Shown: piece by piece, positions 57,691 to 64,000 of the stretch
How positions within the stretch are numbered: the stretch's first letter is position 1
Layout: each line of letters starts with the position of its first letter
Source of the DNA: Deltaproteobacteria bacterium
GTDB taxonomy: Bacteria > Myxococcota_A > Polyangia > Haliangiales > Haliangiaceae
Length of the DNA stretch: 64,000 nt
NCBI GenBank assembly: GCA_021413675.1
Contig: JAIOQA010000215.1
Span: 1-64,000, forward strand
Direction: 5' to 3'
Notes under the pieces: generated by a model
The model's input: only the letters and a program-made list of their open reading frames with translations
Database searches by the model: none
What the model was told of the DNA's origin: nothing
Position numbers and translations under genes: made by a program

Positions 57691-59307
57691 CTACTCCACG
57701 GAGATCTCGACGTGCGCGGGCGTCTTGGTCCGGACCACGCGCAGGAACCACAACAGCGGGATGACCACGACGAACGCGATCGTCTGGACGATGAAGGTCT
57801 TCTCGAATCCGATGACGGTGCCCTGCAGCATCGCGCGGCCGGCGAGGGTCTTCTGGACCATCGCGGTGGCGAGATCGCCGGACATGCCGCGGGCCATGAA
57901 CTGCGCCTTCATCGCCATCGCCTGGGCAAGGACCTCGGGCCGCAGCATCGTGACGGCGCTGGTGAGGCCAGCGCCGGCCTGCGACGCGAAGCGCGTGAAC
58001 ATCGTCGCGAACACCGACAGGCCGATCGAGCCACCGACCTGGCGCACGAACGCGTTGACGCCGGCGGCGCCCGCGAGCTCGTGGCGCTGGATGCCCGACA
58101 GCGCCGCGGTCGTGAGCGGGACGAACAGGAACGCGAAGCCCATGCCGGTGATCGCCAGCGGCCAGAACAGATCGCTGGTCGAGGTCAGGAGCGTGATGTC
58201 GGCCTGCATCCAGCAGCCCAGCGCGGTCAGCATCATGCCGATGCCGACGAGGATGCGGGGCGAGACCTGGTTGTAGAGCCGGCCCACGAACGGCGCGGCC
58301 ACCATCATCGCGAGCGTGCGCGGCAACAGCACGACGCCCGACTGGGTCGCGGAGAAGTGCATCAGCTCCTGCATGAACACCGGCAGGAGCAGCATCGAGC
58401 CCATCAGCATCGCGAACACCACGCCGCCGATGAACGTGCCCGACGCGAACGTCGGATCGCGGAACAGCCGCAGATCGACCACCGGCGCGACCGCGGTCAG
58501 CTCGCGGATGATGAACGCGGCCAGCGCGACCACCGCGATGTACGTGACGACCTGGATCTCGGTCGAGTCGAACCAGTCCTTGGCCGAGCCCTCCTCGAGC
58601 ACGTACTGCAGCGCGATGATGGCGATCGCCATGAAGATGATGCCGGCCCAGTCGAGGTGCTTGCGCTGGATCTCGGCGCGCTCGCGGTTGGCGACGAGGA
58701 CGTCCGCGGGCTCGTGGACGTTGCGCATCGTCAGGTAGATGCCGAGGATGCCGACCGGCAGGTTGACGAAGAAGATCCACGGCCACGAGTAGTCGTCGGT
58801 GATCCAGCCGCCGAGCACCGGGCCGATCGCCGGGCCGACCATGATCACCATCGAGAACACGGCCATCGCCATGCCCTGCTCGGCGGGCGGGAAGGTCTGG
58901 CGCAGGATCGCCTGCTGGGTCGGCTGCAGCGCGCCGCCGCCGAGCCCTTGCACGAACCGCCACAGCACCAGCGTCTCGAGCGAGCGCGCGGTGCCGCACA
59001 TCACCGAGCCGGCGGTGAAGATCACGAGCGACGCGACGTAGACCCGCTTCTGGCCGAAGAACGAGCCGAGGAAGCCGGTCAGCGGCATGACCAGCACCAT
59101 CGCGATCATGTACGCGGTGGTGACCCAGGTGATCTCCTGCAGCGACGCGCCGAGCTGGCCGCGGATCTGCGGGATCGCGACGTTGACGATCGAGGTGTCG
59201 ATCGTCGCCATCAGCGAGCCGAACGCGATCGAGATCGCGACCGTCCACTTGCCGACCGCGCGCGGTGGGGGCATCGCGGCGGGCGCGCTGACCATGCCCG
59301 AGGTCAC
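57691..59307 (-). CDS. emrB: EmrB-type DHA2 major facilitator drug exporter
   Basis: This 538-residue 14-helix proton-driven pump of the DHA2 family has LMATIDTSIVNVAIPQIRGQL, motif A GFLGSFFGQKRVY, and the conserved GGGALQPTQQAILRQTFPP loop. It exports drugs or toxic metabolites through the EmrA-like adaptor downstream. GTG 59307 overlaps the tetR stop by four bases (GTGA); ATG 59295 is an alternative. Expression is therefore tied to the upstream regulator. Confidence 0.95.
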   Translation of the reverse strand: MTSGMVSAPAAMPPPRAVGKWTVAISIAFGSLMATIDTSIVNVAIPQIRGQLGASLQEITWVTTAYMIAMVLVMPLTGFLGSFFGQKRVYVASLVIFTAGSVMCGTARSLETLVLWRFVQGLGGGALQPTQQAILRQTFPPAEQGMAMAVFSMVIMVGPAIGPVLGGWITDDYSWPWIFFVNLPVGILGIYLTMRNVHEPADVLVANRERAEIQRKHLDWAGIIFMAIAIIALQYVLEEGSAKDWFDSTEIQVVTYIAVVALAAFIIRELTAVAPVVDLRLFRDPTFASGTFIGGVVFAMLMGSMLLLPVFMQELMHFSATQSGVVLLPRTLAMMVAAPFVGRLYNQVSPRILVGIGMMLTALGCWMQADITLLTSTSDLFWPLAITGMGFAFLFVPLTTAALSGIQRHELAGAAGVNAFVRQVGGSIGLSVFATMFTRFASQAGAGLTSAVTMLRPEVLAQAMAMKAQFMARGMSGDLATAMVQKTLAGRAMLQGTVIGFEKTFIVQTIAFVVVIPLLWFLRVVRTKTPAHVEISVE

Positions 59308-59906
59308 GCGCGGGCTCCGTCGAGCATCAGCGAGACGATCGGATCGGCGTCGGCCACGAAGTCGCCGCCATCGGCGATGCGGCGCATGATGACCGCCTTG
59401 ATCGCGCCGGCCAGAAGCATGGTCAGGAGCGGCGCGGTGGCCCTGGCGATGACGCCCTCGTCCACGCCGACCGCGACGACCTCCTCGAACGCGGCCTGGA
59501 GATCCTTGGCGGTCGTCGACGGCGAGCGCTTGTGGTACTCGGTCTCGACCGCGACCTTGACGAACCGGCGGTGGCTCTCGAGCGCGCCGAGCAGGTCGCG
59601 CATCAAGAGGCGCAGCCGCGGCTCGAACGCCAGCGCCTTGCCGTTGGTCCGCGCGGCCGCCATCAGCGGGCGCAGCGACTCGCGTCGGCGCTCGAATAGC
59701 TCGATGATCATCGCGTCGCGGTCCGCGAAGTAGTTGTAGAGCGTGCCGACGGCGACGCCGGCGCGCCTGGCGATCTGGGCGAGCGCGACCTCGTGCAGGC
59801 CGTTGGCGGCGATCAGCTCCTCGGCAGCGTCGAGGATCGAGGTCCGCACGGTCTCGCGGAGGTGGTCGCGCAGGTCCGCGCGGGGCTTTCGTGAATCGAA
59901 ATTCAC
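59304..59906 (-). CDS. TetR-family regulator of the emr operon
   Basis: This 200-residue regulator has the TetR DNA-binding domain in residues 15-62 (ILDAAEELIAANGLHEVALAQIARRAGVAVGTLYNYFADRDAM). GTG 59906 is the only sensible start before this domain and is part of a palindromic operator, so the protein probably represses its own synthesis and that of the pump. A TAGATT box seven bases upstream suggests a leaderless transcript. The inducer is likely a pump substrate. Confidence 0.9.
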   Translation of the reverse strand: MNFDSRKPRADLRDHLRETVRTSILDAAEELIAANGLHEVALAQIARRAGVAVGTLYNYFADRDAMIIELFERRRESLRPLMAAARTNGKALAFEPRLRLLMRDLLGALESHRRFVKVAVETEYHKRSPSTTAKDLQAAFEEVVAVGVDEGVIARATAPLLTMLLAGAIKAVIMRRIADGGDFVADADPIVSLMLDGARA

Positions 59907-59925
59907 CGAGATGAATCTATATTCA
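59892..59925. promoter_or_regulatory. Twin TGAAT-N4-ATTCA operator over the tetR start
   Basis: Two inverted repeats, TGAAT-CGAA-ATTCA (59892-59905) and TGAAT-CTAT-ATTCA (59912-59925), lie 20 bases apart centre to centre, about two helical turns. The first covers the GTG start codon and the second covers the -10-like box. This fits cooperative binding of two TetR dimers. Confidence 0.75.
59914..59919 (-). promoter_or_regulatory. -10-like box for leaderless tetR
   Basis: TAGATT on the minus strand ends seven bases before GTG 59906. A TTGCCA -35-like box lies about 17 bases upstream of it. Confidence 0.45.
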
Positions 59926-60078
59926 TCCGGGCCCGCTGGCAACCGCGACGTGCGCCGGGACGGTGTGTCTGCGCGCAAACGGCCCGCCGGCGCGAGGTCG
60001 CACCGGGTGGCGCAGAGGTTGGACCCTGCCGCCGTGAGACTGCGGGTTCCCCTTGCAGTTTCGGGAGCGTGGCCGCGG

Positions 60079-60084
60079 TATGCT
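60079..60084 (+). promoter_or_regulatory. -10-like box for the TPR kinase gene
   Basis: TATGCT ends nine bases before ATG 60094, with no ribosome site. The upstream GTGGCC does not form a correctly spaced sigma-54 element. Confidence 0.35.
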
Positions 60085-60093
60085 CCGGCGCCC

Positions 60094-63000
60094 ATGGGAG
60101 CGGAGTCCGAAGCCGAGCTCCACGTCGTCGTCGCCGGAGGGGTGATCACGGCCGGCGAGGCGCACGCGCTCGCGGCCGAGGCCGCGAAGGACGGCCAGCG
60201 CCTGCTGGACCACCTGCACGCCGCCGGGCGGATCTCCGATCCGGCCTTCGCGACGCTCCGCGCGCAGGCCGAGGCCCACGTCCGCGACGCGCGCACCCGC
60301 GATCTCGCCCGCGGCAAGACCACGGTCCGCAACATCAACGCCGAGAAGACCCTGAGCATGGAGCTCGGGCCCGACGGGTCGCCGCTGCGCGAGCGCAACC
60401 CGGTCAACCTCGACGACCCCAACCGCTTCCCGGTCCCCGACTGGGATCGCTACGAGCCGATCCGGCTGCTCGGGCAGGGCGGCATGGGCCGCGTCTTCCT
60501 CGCCAAGGATCTGCGGCTCCAGCGCAACGTCGCGATCAAGTTCGTGCGCGGCAACGACCCCGAGGACATCCGGCGGGTCAAGGCCGAGGCGCGCTCGCAG
60601 GCGCGGGTCAACGACGAGCGCGTGTGCAAGGTGTTCGACGTCGGCGAGATCGAGGGCCGCGTCTACATCGCGATGCAGCACATCGACGGCAAGCGCCTGA
60701 CCGACCTCATCGACGATCTGACGATCGAGGAGAAGGTGCTGGTCATGCGCGGCGCGGCGCTCGGCGTCAACGAGGCCCACCGGGTCGGGCTGATCCACCG
60801 CGACCTGACGCCGGCCAACATCATGATCGAGCGCGGCGTCGACGGCGAGTTGCGGCCGTTCGTCATGGACTTCGGGCTGGCGCGCGACTGGAGCACCAGC
60901 CACACGATGACCGGCACGGTGCTCGGCACGCCGCAGTTCATGGCGCCCGAGCAGGCGCGCGGCGAGGTCAAGCAGCTCGACCGCCGCGCCGACGTCTACA
61001 GCCTGGGCGCCACGCTGTATGCGGTGCTGACCAACCACGCCCCGGTCGAGGGCGGCAACGCGCTCGAGATCCTGTCGAAGGTGTCGACGGTGGAGCCGGT
61101 GCGGCCGCGCGCGCTGGTGCCCGATCTGCCGGTCGACCTCGAGGCGATCGTGCTGAAGTGCCTCGAGAAGGATCGCGGCGCGCGCTACGACTCGGCGCGC
61201 GCGCTCGCCGATGATCTCGATCGATTCCTCGCCGGGCTGCCGGTCTCGGCGCGGACCGTCGGCCGCAGCTACCGGCTGCGCAAGGCGCTGCGCCGCCACT
61301 GGCAGGGGATCGCGGCCACCAGCATCGCGGTGGTGATCGTCGGTGGCGCGCTCGGCTTCGCGCTGCGCGAGCGGCAGCAGGCGTCGCGGCGCGAGGCGCT
61401 GGCCCGACGCTTCACCGAGCAGGTCGAGCGCATCGAGGCGCAGGCCCGCTACGCCGCGCTCGCGCCGATCCACGACATCGCGCAGGACCGCGCGCAGATC
61501 CGCACCGCGATGGACGCGCTCGCCGCCGAGATCAACGACGAGGGCGACGCCGCGCTCGCGCCCGGCCACTACGCGCTCGGGCGCGGCTACCTCGCGCTCG
61601 GCGACGACGCCCACGCCGAGGCCGAGCTGCGCCAGGCCTGGGCGCTCGGGTTCCGCGATCCGCGCGCGGCCTACGCGCTGGCGCTCGCGCTCGGCCACCT
61701 CTACCAGTACGCGCTGCGCGACATCGAGCTCCTGCCCGCGGAGCTGCGCGCGGCGCGGCGCGCGGAGGTCGCGCGCCGCTATCGCGATCCGGCGCGCGAG
61801 GCGCTGCGCAACAGCGATGGCGCCGAGGTGCCGTCGCGCGAGTACGTGGCCGCGCTGATCGCGTTCTACGAGGGCCGCCTCGACGACGCGCTCCACGAGC
61901 TCGACGCGATCGACTCCGCGCGCCTGCCGTGGTTCTACGAGGCGCCGCTCCTGCGCGGCGAGATCTTGCGCGCGCGCGTGACCGCGTCCGATGGCCACGC
62001 GCCGCCCGCGCAGGTCGCCGCCGACCTCGCCGCGGGGCGGCGCGCGTTCGCGGCAGCGGCCGCGATCGGCGAGAGCGATCCGGCGGTGCACCTCGCGCTC
62101 GGCGAGCTCGAGTACACCGCGGTCCGGCTGCAGGTCTACGGCGGCGGCGAGGTCACCGCGCCGTTCACGCGCGGCGTCGAGGCCACCGGCCACGCGCTGG
62201 CGCTGGTGCCGCAGGACGTCGACGCGCTGCTGCTGCGCGCGCGCCTCTCGCGCCGGCTCGCCGAGCACCGCGGCAGCCGCGGCGAGGACGCGAGCCTCTT
62301 GCTCGCGCAGGCGGTGGGCGATGCCCAGCGCGCGGTCGAGCTCGCGCCGGCGCGCGACGACGCGCGGTTCCAGCTCGCGCAGGCGTACGTGCAGTGGGGC
62401 GAGGATCGTCAGGGGCGCGGCGAGGATCCGAGCGAGCAGCTGCGCAAGGCGGTCGAGGTCTCGGACACCGTCGGCGCGGCGAGCCGCGACGCGACCTACT
62501 ACATCCACGTCGGCGTGCTCCACACGGTCTGGGCCGACTACCAGGATCAGCACGGCGAGGACTCGACGCGCGACCGCGGCCTGGCGATCGACGCCTACAC
62601 CAGCGCGATCAAGCTGAGCGACTCGGTCGGCTCGGCGTGGCTCAACCTCGGCAACAACTACGCGCGGCGCGCCGCGAGCCCGCGGAGCGCGGATGCCGAC
62701 GCCGATCTGCGCCGCGCGATCGACGCGCTCGAGAAGGGTCGCGCGCTCGATCCGGGCGGCTTCGCGGCGGCGTTCTACGAGGGCCAGGCCTACGCGCGGC
62801 TCGCCGATCGCCAGGGCGCGCGCGGCGAGGATCCCGCGCCCGCGCGCGCCCGCGCCATCGCGATGTACGAGCTGGGCCTGACCGTCGCGCCGCGCGCGTC
62901 CTTGCTCTGGAACGGCATCAGCATGGTCAGCACCGCCCAGGCCAAGGACGCCTGGGCGCGCGGCGACGCCCCCGACCTCGCGCACGTGCGCGCGATCACC

Positions 63001-63747
63001 GCGGCGACCCAGGCGATCGCCGTCGCGCCCGATCAGGCCTTTGGCTACAACAACCTCGGCGTGGCGCTGCTCGAGCGCGCGATGTCGGAGCGGAGCCGCG
63101 GTCGCGATCCTCGGCCGGCGGCCGGCGCGGCGATCGCGGCGTTCGACCGTGCGCTCGGGCTGATGCCCGACACGCCGACGATCCTCGCCAATCTGGCGGC
63201 GGTCCGGGTCGTGGTCGCCGCGGCGGAGGTCGACCGCGGCGTGGATCCGCGCGCCGGCCTGACCCTGGCGCAGGGCGAGATCGGTCGCGCGCTGGCGCAG
63301 GACCCGACGTTCGCGCCCGCGGTGAAGCTCCGCGCCGAGGTCTTCGCGACGCTGGCGCGATGGCAGGCGCTCAGCCGCCCGCTCACCGCGGGCTCGTTCG
63401 AGGCGATCGCCGCGGCCTATCGCGAGGCGATCGCGCTCGACCCCACGGACCTCGGCGCGCAGCTCGCGTTCGGCGGCGTCTGCCGTCGCTGGGCGGACGC
63501 GGCGCTCACGGCCGGGGTCGACCCGGCCGCCGCGATCGCGGAGGGCCTCGCGGTCGCCGAGCGGCTGTGCGCGGCGCGGCCGCAGTGGAGCGCGGCGTGC
63601 GCGCTGCGCGCGGGGCTGCGCGTCGCGCGCGGCAAGCGTCGCGCGAGCACCGCGGCCGAGCAGGCCGATGCGGCGCAGGCCGCCGAGGAGCTCGCGCGCT
63701 ACTTCGCGAGCGATCGCAACCTGGCGCAGGAGTGGCGCGTGCGCTGA
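60094..63747 (+). CDS. Ser/Thr kinase with TPR-like repeats and variant catalytic loop
   Basis: This 1,217-residue kinase has a 115-residue N-terminal helical region and then a kinase domain: GQGGMG 127-132, Lys149 (VAIKFV), HRDLTPAN at 235-242 with Thr where Lys is usual, DFG 259-261 and PQFMAPEQ. A membrane helix lies near 405-428. The C-terminal half has about 12 tetratricopeptide-like units with a repeated RGEDP-type turn. Known kinases with this Thr exist in myxobacteria and may be active. The start is ATG 60094. Confidence 0.9.
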   Translation: MGAESEAELHVVVAGGVITAGEAHALAAEAAKDGQRLLDHLHAAGRISDPAFATLRAQAEAHVRDARTRDLARGKTTVRNINAEKTLSMELGPDGSPLRERNPVNLDDPNRFPVPDWDRYEPIRLLGQGGMGRVFLAKDLRLQRNVAIKFVRGNDPEDIRRVKAEARSQARVNDERVCKVFDVGEIEGRVYIAMQHIDGKRLTDLIDDLTIEEKVLVMRGAALGVNEAHRVGLIHRDLTPANIMIERGVDGELRPFVMDFGLARDWSTSHTMTGTVLGTPQFMAPEQARGEVKQLDRRADVYSLGATLYAVLTNHAPVEGGNALEILSKVSTVEPVRPRALVPDLPVDLEAIVLKCLEKDRGARYDSARALADDLDRFLAGLPVSARTVGRSYRLRKALRRHWQGIAATSIAVVIVGGALGFALRERQQASRREALARRFTEQVERIEAQARYAALAPIHDIAQDRAQIRTAMDALAAEINDEGDAALAPGHYALGRGYLALGDDAHAEAELRQAWALGFRDPRAAYALALALGHLYQYALRDIELLPAELRAARRAEVARRYRDPAREALRNSDGAEVPSREYVAALIAFYEGRLDDALHELDAIDSARLPWFYEAPLLRGEILRARVTASDGHAPPAQVAADLAAGRRAFAAAAAIGESDPAVHLALGELEYTAVRLQVYGGGEVTAPFTRGVEATGHALALVPQDVDALLLRARLSRRLAEHRGSRGEDASLLLAQAVGDAQRAVELAPARDDARFQLAQAYVQWGEDRQGRGEDPSEQLRKAVEVSDTVGAASRDATYYIHVGVLHTVWADYQDQHGEDSTRDRGLAIDAYTSAIKLSDSVGSAWLNLGNNYARRAASPRSADADADLRRAIDALEKGRALDPGGFAAAFYEGQAYARLADRQGARGEDPAPARARAIAMYELGLTVAPRASLLWNGISMVSTAQAKDAWARGDAPDLAHVRAITAATQAIAVAPDQAFGYNNLGVALLERAMSERSRGRDPRPAAGAAIAAFDRALGLMPDTPTILANLAAVRVVVAAAEVDRGVDPRAGLTLAQGEIGRALAQDPTFAPAVKLRAEVFATLARWQALSRPLTAGSFEAIAAAYREAIALDPTDLGAQLAFGGVCRRWADAALTAGVDPAAAIAEGLAVAERLCAARPQWSAACALRAGLRVARGKRRASTAAEQADAAQAAEELARYFASDRNLAQEWRVR

Positions 63748-63793
63748 GGGGTTGGAATCAAACCCGATCCGGAGAGGCGCAGCGCGACGTCGC

Positions 63794-64000
63794 TCAGCCC
63801 GGCTTGACGTTGATCGTGCCGTTCATGCCAGTGCCGCTGATGTTGATCGACTGGGTGATCTTGGTGCCCGCCGGGATGGTCGGCTTCAGCGTGTACTGGT
63901 GGCCTTCGCTCTTGGGCGCGGCGTAGGGCGGGTTGCCCGACGTGAAGATCGCCTGCGGGCCGTTGGTCGGGCTGGGATCGCCGATCCACGTGTAGACGTT
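63794..64000 (-). CDS. C-terminal fragment of an unrecognised protein, cut by window edge
   Basis: The minus strand is open from the right edge to TGA at 63794-63796, giving the last 68 residues of a protein. The segment begins NVYTWIGDPSPTNGPQAIF and ends GTGMNGTINVKPG. It is beta-rich with several Gly, Asn and Thr residues, as in small surface or secreted domains. Its start, length and function lie outside the window. Confidence 0.7.
   Translation of the reverse strand, partial: NVYTWIGDPSPTNGPQAIFTSGNPPYAAPKSEGHQYTLKPTIPAGTKITQSINISGTGMNGTINVKPG

Noticed and set aside
60070-60084. TGGCCGC...TATGCT before the TPR kinase as a sigma-54 element
   Set aside because: Spacing between GG and GC is nine bases. 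A -10-like TATGCT box explains it as well.

Overview
The window looks like a chromosomal segment from a myxobacterium (phylum Myxococcota). It is very GC-rich and densely packed, with no gene-free stretch above about 210 bases. It carries four large Hanks-type Ser/Thr kinases, two of them fused to WD40 propellers, one also to a STAND ATPase and another to TPR-like repeats. It also has an FHA-controlled sigma-54 activator and many DAA-rich or heme-binding lipoproteins. The family-level placement is not certain from sequence alone. No tRNA, rRNA, insertion sequence, prophage or CRISPR array is visible.

Region 1 (1-11.6 kb) is a class I lanthipeptide cluster. On the plus strand, translationally coupled genes encode a LanB dehydratase (cut by the left edge), a GAF-HlyD fusion, a C39-peptidase ABC exporter (LanT), an outer-membrane-type lipoprotein adaptor and a LanC cyclase. 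Facing them on the minus strand are two short precursor peptides (8433-8597 and 11440-11601), separated by a kinase gene and an FHA-sigma-54 activator gene that overlap by 4 bases. The exporter and LanC can mature both peptides, and the kinase probably phospho-controls the activator.

Region 2 (11.7-41.2 kb) is ordinary myxobacterial accessory and housekeeping sequence. It holds a kinase-STAND-WD40 giant, a MauG/cytochrome c peroxidase-like lipoprotein with companions, two paralogous heme-motif propeller lipoproteins around an AraC regulator, a TerB-like protein, hydrolases, a FUSC transporter, a PHM-like copper monooxygenase, a second WD40 kinase, a phospholipase C/AcpA-type phosphoesterase, a luciferase-like monooxygenase and a benzoate-CoA-ligase-like enzyme.

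Region 3 (41.2-56.4 kb) reads as a stress or redox island: Hsp20, four CBS-pair proteins, an acyltransferase and epimerase pair, a HemG-like flavodoxin, a universal stress protein coupled to a triheme-cytochrome/YeeE fusion and a second YeeE protein, a MacB-type ABC exporter and a beta-CASP nuclease. Nine intergenic or gene-end sites match the sigma-54 -24/-12 pattern (GG, ten bases, GC or once GA). In five of them the element sits exactly 14 bases from the start codon, which predicts leaderless sigma-54 transcripts. Four others have a leader and a strong Shine-Dalgarno. This is the most unusual signal in the window.

Region 4 (56.2-64 kb) contains a tetR-emrB-emrA drug-efflux operon with a twin palindromic operator over the tetR start codon, a kinase with TPR-like repeats, and the 3-prime end of an unrecognised gene at the right edge. 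Outside the sigma-54 genes, about ten genes carry a TANNNT -10-like box 6-9 bases before the start codon, again suggesting frequent leaderless transcription.
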